From contig NZ_JBHTMP010000023.1 in assembly GCF_042679305.1 (NCBI RefSeq), positions 1 through 64,000 of the forward strand: a stretch of DNA of 64,000 nt. Reading direction: 5' to 3'. Positions within the stretch are counted from its first letter, which is position 1; each line of letters begins with the position of its first letter. Below the pieces are notes generated by a model. That model searched no databases. It saw only the letters and a program-made list of their open reading frames with translations, and was not told the DNA's origin. This DNA is from Micromonospora_H sonneratiae. GTDB lineage: Bacteria; Actinomycetota; Actinomycetes; Mycobacteriales; Micromonosporaceae. Both the position numbers and the translations under genes were made by a program. Positions 40,906 to 50,500 of the stretch are shown piece by piece.

Positions 40906-42303
40906 TCACAGCGCTGCGGAAGCCATGGGCGGCCGAGCCACGACCAGGGCTCCGGACCGGTCGCGTCCGTGCACCACCGGCCGGTGCATCAGTCGCAGCA
41001 TCTCCGCACCCCACCAGGCCAGGCCGGTGAGTTCGAACAGACCGCTGACGCCGACCACCGCGAAGAAGACCGGATGCCAGTCGGTGAGGGTCTGCAGCGA
41101 GACCCGTAGCAGGCAGCCGGTGTTGACCAGCAGGAACGGGCCCATGAGCGACCCGAGCGACCTCGGGGGTATGCCGCGGAGGGTGGGTACCACGCGGGCC
41201 GACACGCCCATGATCATCAACGAGATGAAGCCCACGGTAATGGCGTGCCGGATCGCCCCGTAGTAGGCGTGGCTGAAGGGTATGCCGCTGACCATCTGGT
41301 ACATGGGCATCAGCGGCAGCATCACCAGGGAGACCGCCAGCCACCCGTACGCGGCCCGGATGAACTTGCCGGACCGGTGGTCTGCCCGGGGCAGCCGGCG
41401 CCACAGCCGCCAGGGCCAAACCATGATTGCGGTGCCGACGGCGAGCATCAGCCACGGCACCATGAGCAGCGCGGCCACCCGGTGGTCGTCGACCCACCGG
41501 TACCACACGAACACCACGACTTCGCCGACGATGGCGAGGTTGATGAGGACCAGCGCCGTCCAGACCCGGCGGTTCGACGTGCGGGCCACCCCGAACAACT
41601 GCGGCAGCAGGTGGCTGGAGAGGCCGAGGATCATCAACAGCCCGAGCCCGTGGATCTGGAGGTCACGCAGTGGGGCCTGGTAGGTGGCGATGTACCAGAG
41701 CATCTCTTCGTGGCTGCCGGCGGTCATCGTCATCCAGGTGTGCCAGAGGGCGAAGGCGGCCTGGCCGACGAGCCAGACGAGCGCTGAGCCGACGAAGCCG
41801 ACGAAGCCCGGGCGCACCACTCGGCCGCTGCGCCGGTACGTGATCGCTAGCTGCACCGCGAAGGTGACGGTCGCGGCCAACGTCAGCGCGTGTCCGAGCA
41901 CGGCCAGGATGATGGTCCACGTCGCCGTCGTGCCCCGGCCGGCCACGCCCAGACCGGTGGTGGCGAGCAGCAGGCCGGCCAGCGTGACCCCGAAGACGGC
42001 CATCGCCAGGCGAGGAGCGACCAGCTTCGTACGCATGATCCTCGGCAACCCCTGGTAGCCGAAGCCCATGATGAACAGCCCGACCCAGCCGGTGATCTGG
42101 GCGTACCCGTGTGCGTTGATCTCGTGGATCGATACGCCGGTGAAGCGTTCGGCGAACCCGATCCGCCACAGGATGAGCACCCCCCAGCTGGCGCCGACGG
42201 TCAGGACGGAGAGGATCGCGGCGGTGAAGAACGGCCGATGGACGGTGCGGGCCTGTTCCTTACCGATATGGAGGTCGACTCGCAGGGGCCCGGTCGTCGT
42301 CAT
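40906..42303 (-). CDS. NnrS-family haem-copper membrane protein
   Basis: Twelve-helix membrane protein of 465 residues. ATG at 42303 follows GGAAGGTGACC. NnrS features include HRPFFTAAILSVLTVGASW at the start, SIHEINAHGYAQITGWVGLF with conserved His, LFIMGFGYQGLPRIM, IHGLGLLMILGLSSHLLPQL and GAIRHAITVGFISLMIMGVS, histidines that bind haem and copper in the family. NnrS proteins ease nitric-oxide stress and keep iron pools in shape during denitrification. Here it clusters with hemerythrin/DUF2249, an FNR-like sensor and a CDF exporter. No nitrite or NO reductase gene is in the window. Confidence 0.9.
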   Translation of the reverse strand: MTTTGPLRVDLHIGKEQARTVHRPFFTAAILSVLTVGASWGVLILWRIGFAERFTGVSIHEINAHGYAQITGWVGLFIMGFGYQGLPRIMRTKLVAPRLAMAVFGVTLAGLLLATTGLGVAGRGTTATWTIILAVLGHALTLAATVTFAVQLAITYRRSGRVVRPGFVGFVGSALVWLVGQAAFALWHTWMTMTAGSHEEMLWYIATYQAPLRDLQIHGLGLLMILGLSSHLLPQLFGVARTSNRRVWTALVLINLAIVGEVVVFVWYRWVDDHRVAALLMVPWLMLAVGTAIMVWPWRLWRRLPRADHRSGKFIRAAYGWLAVSLVMLPLMPMYQMVSGIPFSHAYYGAIRHAITVGFISLMIMGVSARVVPTLRGIPPRSLGSLMGPFLLVNTGCLLRVSLQTLTDWHPVFFAVVGVSGLFELTGLAWWGAEMLRLMHRPVVHGRDRSGALVVARPPMASAAL

Positions 42304-43307
42304 GGTCACCTTCCGTGGATCGTGCACTCCCGTCGACCCTGCGTCGGCAACACCCTGGCCAGTAGGGCCGAAGGTCCCGCTGGGCAACGGCGCGGCCAGT
42401 GACCCTGGCCCCAACGGGCAGGCGTTGCGACCACCCCTGGAAACCGCCCGATCATCACCGCAGACACACCACCCTCGCCGGCCAATCTTCCGCCAGCCGC
42501 ATCCCCAACCTCACGGGGCGGAACACCTGTTCGCGCCCGGGACGATGATCATCCGACCGACCGCCCAGGTCCGCGCAGTGCTCGGGCGGGTGTCCACCGA
42601 GACCGACGTGCCGTCTACGCCATCTACACCACGCCCTGGGTAGCGGCCCGCGGGCGGAATTCGGCTGTGCTCGCGGCGTCGGTTAAGCCGGCTGGGCGTA
42701 GTTGCGGGCGTTCGTACCAGGGCGGCGGCGACCCGGTTGCCATCGGCGACGGCGCGAACACCGCGCGGGAGCTATTCGACCTGCCGGGCAGGGACGCGAC
42801 ACCGACCAACCGGGACCAGTTCAACGTGCCGAGGACGCTGGTGCGCAACGGCTACGACCAGCAGGCGCTCGCTGGGCTGGCAAACGTAGTCTCATTCGAC
42901 GTCGGCCAGGGGCACGTCACCACCGGTGGTGAGAACACCTTCCGGAGTTGGCTCCGATCCGCGTTCCCAATCCTCTACAACTCGATCTACCACGGCCCGT
43001 CCGAACCGGCCGACGCACCACGGTTCGGCTGATCGTCCTAGACGATGCGCTAAGGACACGTGTCGAGAGGCAGTATGCAATGGTGGCTACCCGTCGGTCG
43101 ACATCGGCCGCACCCTCCACGTCGCTCATCTATATGCGACTAACCGACCCCGACCGCGCCTACGCCATCAGATGGTGTAGTTATCCGAATATCAACTCGA
43201 CGCTTACGCTGAATTGCAGCACGGACACTCGCGACGGTTAGCTGGAAGGGCTACAATTTCACGCTAACCAATCATCAACACTCGAATCTTCGGTGACCGT
43301 TCACCAT
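42304..43307. other. 1-kb region without a confident gene, between NnrS and the toxin-immunity island
   Basis: Both strands were read. The plus strand has an open frame at 42667-43032 (121 codons; e.g. PVAIGDGANTARELFDLPG and LAGLANVVSFDVGQGHVTTG) that does not look like any family I know and has no good ribosome site. It could be a fragment of a lost gene. From about 43040 the DNA becomes clearly lower in GC, which marks the edge of the RHS/immunity island. No tRNA, repeat array or transposase was seen. Confidence 0.5.
42667..43032 (+). CDS. Hypothetical protein or gene fragment, low confidence
   Basis: 121 codons from an ATG-like start, no recognisable family and no ribosome site. The middle (NRDQFNVPRTLVRNGYDQQA) has ordinary amino-acid composition, unlike the Arg/Pro-rich shadows elsewhere, so it may be a real short gene or a scrap of a larger one. 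The orientation is opposite to the RHS toxin locus. Confidence 0.3.
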   Translation: MLAASVKPAGRSCGRSYQGGGDPVAIGDGANTARELFDLPGRDATPTNRDQFNVPRTLVRNGYDQQALAGLANVVSFDVGQGHVTTGGENTFRSWLRSAFPILYNSIYHGPSEPADAPRFG

Positions 43308-43874
43308 TCAGCCTAGATCCGCCAACGAAGTCTCGATGAGGTCGATGATATTGGCGCATGAATCTAGGTGAAGAGCTTCATCGAGGATCTGCTTCACCTG
43401 TACCGTAAGCCTTTCCTCGTAGATTTCGCGCATAAGAAGTATGTCTACACAGCTCGGATTTCCAGCAAGTCGTAGCTCGTCTACATGCAGAGAAAACTGC
43501 ACCACCATCCGATGCGCACAGTCCCTGACGGAGACCGGACCGACGTGTCCGATATCAACGTGATCGTCGTAGTCATCGGCGATGGCCGCCAGCAAGTCGA
43601 GGATGTAGGCGCGACCGCTGCTGCATGCATGAAGTAGACCCGCGACCAGGCGTGACACTAGCGGGGCGACGCATTCTGAAAGGCGCCCCTGAAGTAGGGC
43701 GACGTTGTCGATTTGCCAGTAAGCCTTCTCCGCCGACTCTTCCGACTCTGCGAACACAAGTGCATTGATAGCTGACGGGAGAGCAGCGGCGTCACCTTTG
43801 AAGGATTTCAGTCTCTGCCAGTCGTACCTGGCTATCTCGACATCAGGATTCAACTCCCATCCATCGGCTGCCAT
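43308..43874 (-). CDS. Unrecognised helical protein, probable second immunity gene of the RHS locus
   Basis: 188 residues, ATG start, no family recognised with certainty. The protein is predicted mostly helical: WQIDNVALLQGRLSECVAPL, VSRLVAGLLHACSSGRAYIL, LLAAIADDYDDHVD, and a C-terminal acidic helix IDLIETSLADLG. This HEAT-like helical layout and the WxIDNxxxxQG-type segment occur in genes placed after polymorphic toxins. It is on the same strand as, and downstream of, the RHS toxin and the SUKH gene, separated from the latter by 194 bases. GC is lower than in surrounding housekeeping genes. Immunity role is inferred from position only. Confidence 0.6.
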   Translation of the reverse strand: MAADGWELNPDVEIARYDWQRLKSFKGDAAALPSAINALVFAESEESAEKAYWQIDNVALLQGRLSECVAPLVSRLVAGLLHACSSGRAYILDLLAAIADDYDDHVDIGHVGPVSVRDCAHRMVVQFSLHVDELRLAGNPSCVDILLMREIYEERLTVQVKQILDEALHLDSCANIIDLIETSLADLG

Positions 43875-44068
43875 CTATCTTTCGCCGTGGATGACGATCA
43901 TGGTATCGGTGTGTCGGGAACTGCTGTCGCATGTTCACGCGTTGCGTCATTGAACAGTCCCACACTCAGCAACCATGAGCTGACATTGGTCGATCTCGCA
44001 TCACCCCCATGGGTCAAGCGACATGGTCTGACCGTCGATGCCGGAATGTCGACGAGTATTCGCAGATG

Positions 44069-44527
44069 TCAACGACCTATGCGCAGCCCCTTAGACGATA
44101 CGAACTCAAGGAAGTCTGCGGAGTCAAGCTGGACAGCGCCGTCTTCATGGTCGAGGAAGCTCACCCACTCTTGGCACGCGCCGTTCTCAGACACAAATCC
44201 CCACCAGTCGCCGGTGCCAACGGGGGCAATTGCAACAAAATTGCGAACAGCGAACTGTCCCTTATTTACGGTTAGTAGATCCTCTGTGTGGCCATCTGGC
44301 GACTTGACTGGCAATAGTTCGACGAATGAGAATGCACCTCCGCCGAATACCTGCATGAACATCTTGTACTTCGATGGTAGTTCCGTCCCCAACTCTTCCT
44401 CAACCGCAGTAATATCGTCGCGAGTTGCCGTCCAAGAGTCAAAGAGTTGAAACCCAGGAGGATATCGCCTACTCGCTCTTTCTGCGCGAAAGACCTCAAC
44501 CTGGGCTTCAAACTCGTCGAACTCCAC
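44069..44527 (-). CDS. SMI1/KNR4 (SUKH)-family immunity protein
   Basis: 152 residues, GTG start, 21 bases after the RHS toxin stop. SUKH core: DDITAVEEELGTELPSKYK, then MFMQVFGGGAFSFVELLPV, and VAIAPVGTGDWWGFVSENG, CQEWVSFLDHEDGAV, FLEFVSSKG. SUKH proteins are immunity proteins that bind and block nuclease-type toxin tips, very often HNH-type. The toxin tip encoded immediately upstream contains an HH nuclease-like motif, so this is the cognate immunity gene. Confidence 0.9.
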   Translation of the reverse strand: MEFDEFEAQVEVFRAERASRRYPPGFQLFDSWTATRDDITAVEEELGTELPSKYKMFMQVFGGGAFSFVELLPVKSPDGHTEDLLTVNKGQFAVRNFVAIAPVGTGDWWGFVSENGACQEWVSFLDHEDGAVQLDSADFLEFVSSKGLRIGR

Positions 44528-44548
44528 CAGTACCTCTCCCTGCCGTTT

Positions 44549-47500
44549 CTAATCAGGCCAATTGTCGAACCACAGATCGGGGTCGTAGAAGCCCCAGCCC
44601 TGCTCCTGCGAGCGATACCACCAGTGTAGGTTGGTGTCCTCCGCTCGCATAGCCTTGGTTACCCCCTGGTTGTGGATATTCGGGTGCAACTGTGACCCAG
44701 GCCCTCTATGGACCACCTGATCTAGTTCATGGATTGGCGAGCCAGGCAACTGATCTGCGTGGTGTATCTCAATTCTGTCGCCCAAGTGTCTCGGGCGAAG
44801 CCCATGTGCCCCTCGTCCGATGTCACCTCGAGTCCACGCCCCCTCAACGCGAATAGGCGGAACGTTTGGACCCGCACCCGTCGCGGGGAAACAGTTGCAG
44901 CTAACGCCCGGAGGGGTCTTACCACAGTTGTGTACGAGGATTGGCTCGTCGCCAGCTACCACATAGTACGTGTGGATGCCGCTGATGGTCAGGTTGTGGA
45001 CTCGGGCAGCTTGGGTCCACTCCTTCAGTTCGATGACCTGGACCAGGTTCCCAGTGCTGGTACGCAGCCAGTTGCCGGGCTTCAGGTCCTCGGCATCGAC
45101 CCATCGTTTGAGATCCTCCAGCCAGAAAGGATGCTGGTCGGTGGCGATGACGCTGCCCTTCTTGTCCCCGTCCGCCCCGTCGGTGTCCACAGTTACCTCG
45201 ACCAGGTCCTTCTGACCTTCGCCGACGATCAGCGCCTCCACCGAGCGCGCCTCGGTCAGCCCGGTCTCGGGGTCGGTGGCCAGGACCTCGTCTCCGACGC
45301 GGATCTCCTCAATCGCCTTGCGTGATCCGTCTGCCATTACCACCAGGGTGCTCGGGACGAAGCTGTTTCCGCGGCAGCCGCGCAGCGCGGGGATCTTGGT
45401 CGGGGCAGCCACGCTGCCGATGTTCAGCAGGTTCTTGGTGCCAGAGCGGGCTACGGTTCCCAGGTCCCCTTTGGCCGCTGCTTGGACGCCGGTCCACCAG
45501 GTGCTGCCGATATCGGTGGCCATGCTCCACACCATGGTGTAGGGCGAGGTGTAGCCGGCGACGAGCGTGCCGCCGAGTTTCTTGGCCGAGTCACCTGCCT
45601 CGTCCCAGTCACCACTTGCGGCGGCCTGGATCGTGTCGCCGGCTGCGGAGTAACCATCGACGATGTGGTTGTAGGTGCCTACGACTCCGTCGACGACACC
45701 GCCGACAAAGTCCTTGGCGCCGTCGACGATGCCACCGACGATGTCTCCGAAGATGTTGTGGCCGTCGTTCTCGATGCCACTGATCGGGTTTCCACCCGCG
45801 AAGGCGTATCGGTTGCTGGTCCAGGGATTCAGGCCCAGGTCGAGGTCTGAAAGAGCACCGTTGTAGGTGTCACGGGACAGGAACCGGTTCAGGCCGGGGC
45901 TGTAGTCCCGGAATCCCATGTCGTAGTTTCCGGAGTTCTGGTCCCAGCGTTTGGCGTTGAACCGGTATGCGCTGTACGGCTCTTTGGTGGGCTCGGCGGT
46001 GTCGGGTTTGTCTATGCCGGTGAACTGGGCGTCGTCGTTGCTCCCGTACGCGCTGTAGCCGTAGGTGGCCTTGGTGTCGCCGGCTGCGTTGGTCAGTTGC
46101 TCGACGTCGGTGTGCGGGTTGTAGCCGAAGTAGGCGTCCTCTTCCGTACCGTCGCTGTTGTGCTTGACCTGGGACAGCCGTTGACCCCAGGGGGAGTACT
46201 GGTAGGACTTGGTCACCGTGCCGGCGACTTCTTCGTCGAGGACCTCGGTCGATAGGCCCAGGTAGTTGAAGACGGTGGTCTTCTCCTTCGCCGTACCGGC
46301 GTCGGTGGTCTTCGTGGTGGTCCGGTCCAGCGGATCGAACGTGTACTTCGTGGTCGAGGTGCTGGTGCCGTTGTCCTTACGGTTTTCGATGACGTGGTCG
46401 AAGCCGTCGTAGACGTTGCGCTCGATCACCGTGCCGGCGGAGGTGATGGTGTCCAGTCGACCGAACGGGTCGTAGTTGTAGGACGCTGTCGAGCCACCGG
46501 CCGTGGCGGTGAGGAGACGGTTGCGGTCGTAGTTGAAGCTTGTCGTGGTGCCCTTGATCGTTTGCTCGATGACGTTGTTGTTGGCGTCGTGGACGTACGT
46601 CTCGGTGCCCGCCCCGGTGCCCGTGATCGTGACCGACGAGATTCGGTTTCGAGGGTCGTAGGCGTAGTCGGTGACGCTGCTCAGGGTCGCCGCGTGGTTG
46701 TCGGCGTTCATCTTCGTGCTGGTGTCGCGCGACCGGTTGCCGTTGGCGTCGTACTCGATGACGTGGTCGGAGACCAGCGTGCCGTTCGGTTTCTTCTCGA
46801 CCTGGGTCTTGAGACGCCCGTCGAGGTAGTACGTGTAGTCGACGGTGTTGCCGTTGCCCTTGACCTCGCGAAGCCGCTCGCCGCGATCCGTGTAGGTGTA
46901 CGTGGTCACCTTCGGGTCGGCATCGGTCGCCGACTTTCCGTTGGTCACCTTCGACAACAGGTCCCGCGCGTCGTACTCGTAGGTCGCGTACTGCTTGCCG
47001 TGTTCCCTGGTCTTCGGGGCGCTGTTCTCGTTGTAGCCGAAGGTGGTGGTGTTGACCGTCGTGCCGGCCTTGGCCTCGATCACCTTCTGGACCTGGTTCA
47101 ATCCGGTGTAGGTGACCGTGTACGTGTCGACGCGTGTGCCGGGGGAGGCGTCGGTGATGGTGGTCAGGTTTCCGTTTGCGTCGTACTGGTACGCGTAGTC
47201 GTGCTTCTCGTTGTCGGTGTCGTTGGAGTTGTCACGGACGAGTTTGACCGCGTCGGCGACCACCGTGCCGCTGGCCTGGTCCGACAGCGAGATGCTGTGG
47301 GTGTTGCCCTCCGCGAAGCTGTAGGAGCCGAGCGACACCCAGGTGCCGCTGTTGGTGGTCTGGTCGACCGTCTTGACGGTGCTGCCGCCACTGTGCGTGA
47401 CCGTGTATCTGGCGTCGGCTGCGGCACCGGTCACCTGCGGGTAGCGGGCGAAGACCTCGTAGGTGCCGGCCTGCGGGGTGTTGAGTTGCCAGGTGAACTT

Positions 47501-50500
47501 GTCGGCACCGGTCCCGGCAGCGTTGGTGGCGTAGTTGTGGCCGTACCTGCCGGCCGCCGTACCGGCCGCCGCCCAGGTGCCGGTGACGGTCGTGTTGTTG
47601 AAGTCGGAGTTGTCGACCAGCACGACCTGTCTGCCGACCGGGACACCGTCGTCGGCGCGGGTCTTCAGTTTGCCGTCCGGGTAGTAGGTCCAGGTCATGG
47701 TCCGGTTCGACGAGCCACCCGCCGAGGTGAGCGTACGGGCGGTCTGCGCGCCGAGCTGGTCGTAGTCGTAGGTGGCGACGATGTCCCACGGGTCCGTGCT
47801 CGACCGCGTCCAGCCGTTGTCGAAGTAGGTGTAGGAGGTGTCGTTGCGTACCGACTCACCGGCTGACGGCGGCATGCTGACCGTGGTGAGTCGGCCGATG
47901 TCGTCGTACGAGTAGATGGTCCTGTCCGGCGCGTTGTAGCGGGCGTGGTCCCTGTCGTACGCGGTGTGGGTTTCCTTGATCCGGTTGAGTGCGTCGTAGA
48001 CGGCTACCTCGGTGAAGTCGTCCGGGTCGTCGGTGGTGGCCACACCCCGGGGGCTGATCACCTTGGTCCGGTTGCCGACCTGGTCGTACTCGTAGCGAGT
48101 GGTGTTGTAGCTGATGACGCCGGCGGTGTCCCGATGTGGCACCTTCACCTCGGTCGGGTTGCCCCGCGCGTCCAAGGTGACCTGGGTGGTGTAGCCGAGC
48201 TGGTCGGTGGAGGCCGTGACCAGGCCGTCCCGGTCGTACGTGGTGGTGGTGTACTTGCCCAGCGCGTCGGTGGTCCTGATGAGCCGGTACGCCCAGTCGT
48301 AGGTGTACTTGGTGGTGTAGTCCGCCGTATCGGCCGTCACGTTCTTGCGCGGATCTATGACGGTTACGACGTTGCCCACCGTGTCGTACTCGTAGCTGAT
48401 CCTGTGGCCTGCGGCGTTGACCACCTGGGTGAGCTGGTAGACCTCGTCATAGGTGTTGGTGGTGACGTAGTCCCCTGCGGTGGCGGTCAGGTTGCCCTTG
48501 GGCTCGGTGGTGGTGAGCAGGTTGCCCACCTTGTCGTACGTGAACGACGTCTTCCGCTCCGGGTCACCGGCCTGGTCCACCGGGGCAAGGGTGTAGGTGA
48601 GCTGGTCGGCCGGGTCGTAGACGGCTGTGCTGACCGCGCCGTTCGGTGCGGTGGACTCGGTGACGTTGTCATTCGGGTCGTAGACCGGCGCGGGAGTGGT
48701 GATGAACTTCTCGGCGGCCTGGTCCTTCGGGACCTTGCTCACCAGGAGCCGGCCGAACGTGTCGTACGTCTGGGTGGTCTCCTTCCCCAACGCGTCGGTG
48801 ACCTTGAGGACCTGGCCGCGCACGTCGTAGACGAAGGCCGTCGACTTCCCGAGGGCATCCGTGATCGTCCGGGGGTAGCCGTTGGGGTCGAAGCTGCTGT
48901 TGGTGGTGACGTTGCCGTTTGCGTCGGTCGCCGTTAGCAGTTGGCCCCAGTCGTCGTAGGTGTAGGAGGTCCGGTAGTCGTTCGGGTCGGTGGTGGTGTT
49001 ACCGAGCGGGTCGACCACCCATTCCAGGTCGCCTTCGAGGGTGTAGCCGAAGGTCGACTTCCGGCCCTCCGGGCTGGTCTTACTGGTCAGGTCTGCGACG
49101 TACCCGTCGAGCTGGTACTGGTAGGTCAGGACCGTGCCGGGGGTGCCGTTCCTGACCGCCTCGGCGTCCTTGCTCTCCAGCGGATAACCGGTCTTCGGGT
49201 CGTAGGACCAGGTGGAAACGGCTCCGTTCGGCTCTTCGAGCCGGACGACATTGTGGTCGTCGTCCCACCCCAGCTTCGTGACCTGGTTCTTGGCGTTGGT
49301 GGTCTGCGTCGGCCGGCCGTAGCCGTCCATCTGGTAGGTGGTTGCGTGGTTCTCCGCGTCGGTGACCGTGGTGTGGATGGTGTTGCCCTGCGGGCCGTCC
49401 GGATCGGTGTAGGCGAACTGCGACGGGTGCCCCAGCCGGTCGGTGTAGGTCTTGGTGGCCCAGTGGAACTTCGGATCGTCCTGCGGTGGGGAGTAGTAGG
49501 CGAGGTTGGTGGCGTTGCCCCGAGGATCCGTGACCCGCACGAGCTTGACGTTCTTGTTGCCCTGGGTCATGTCGTAGGCGAACTTGAACACCTTGGGCTG
49601 GTCCGAGCCGGCGCCGTCGATCAACTCACCGAGCAGCCCCTTGTCGGTGTACGTGAAGGTCAGCTTCCGACCGGAGACGTCGGTGATCTGCCTGACGTGG
49701 TCGATGATGTGCGGGTTGGTCAGCCTGGTGGCGGACTGACGGGTCCACGTCGTGTCATCGATGTAGTCGTAGTCCTCGCCCTTGCCGTAGTAGTCGATGG
49801 TCAGGGTCTGCCGGCCGGTTGGGTCGGTGAGGTATTTGAGGAACTTGGTCGGCTTGTTGTTCGACTTCCGCTCCTCGTAGGTGAACAGCAGCTCGTTGCC
49901 GTTGTTGTCCGCCACCGCCGACAGGTAACCGTCGCAGTCGTAGAAGAACTGGGTACGGTCCGGGCGGGTCAACAACCAGGCTCGGGACTCCTCGGTCTTG
50001 TTGCCGCACTCGACGAGACGCTGTAGGTAGAGGTGCACACCCTTGGGGCTCTTCCACCGCCCGGCGGCAGCGTCCCAGGTGAACCAGTGGCTCGTGCCAT
50101 CCCCGTCGGTAAGGGTGACCTTGGTCGGGTTGGGGTTGGGGTGGAAGTCCAGCGGCGTGCCGAGTCGCATCATCGACGAGGCCTGCAACGACCAGCCGTA
50201 CCCGGCGACCGTGTCGGAGGTGTCGAGGGAGTTGTAGGCCAGGCGTACGAAGGTGGAGAGGCCCCGGGACGGGTTGCTGAACGCGTCGTACGACCAGACG
50301 GTGTTCCCGGCGTACAGGTTGTTCATCAGAGTGCCGCCGGCACCGGTGTTCTTTCCCGCGTACGAGTAGAACTTCTCCAACCCCAACTGATCGGATGTGG
50401 GCTCCTCGACCGCCACGTTCTGCGGCAGCGGAGCAATGGGAGTCGTCTCCGACAGCCACTTGCCGGTGGCCTTGTTACGCAACTGCCACTTGAGCACGTA

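Noticed and set aside
42667..43241. Extra RHS toxin tips or transposase pieces in the region next to the immunity genes
   Set aside because: No Hint, HNH, transposase or integrase motif could be read on either strand.
46394..47866. 490-codon open frame on the plus strand, antisense to the RHS toxin gene
   Set aside because: Val/Gly/Arg-rich composition typical of the antisense of Thr/Asp/Tyr-rich RHS repeats in high-GC DNA; no domain and no ribosome site.
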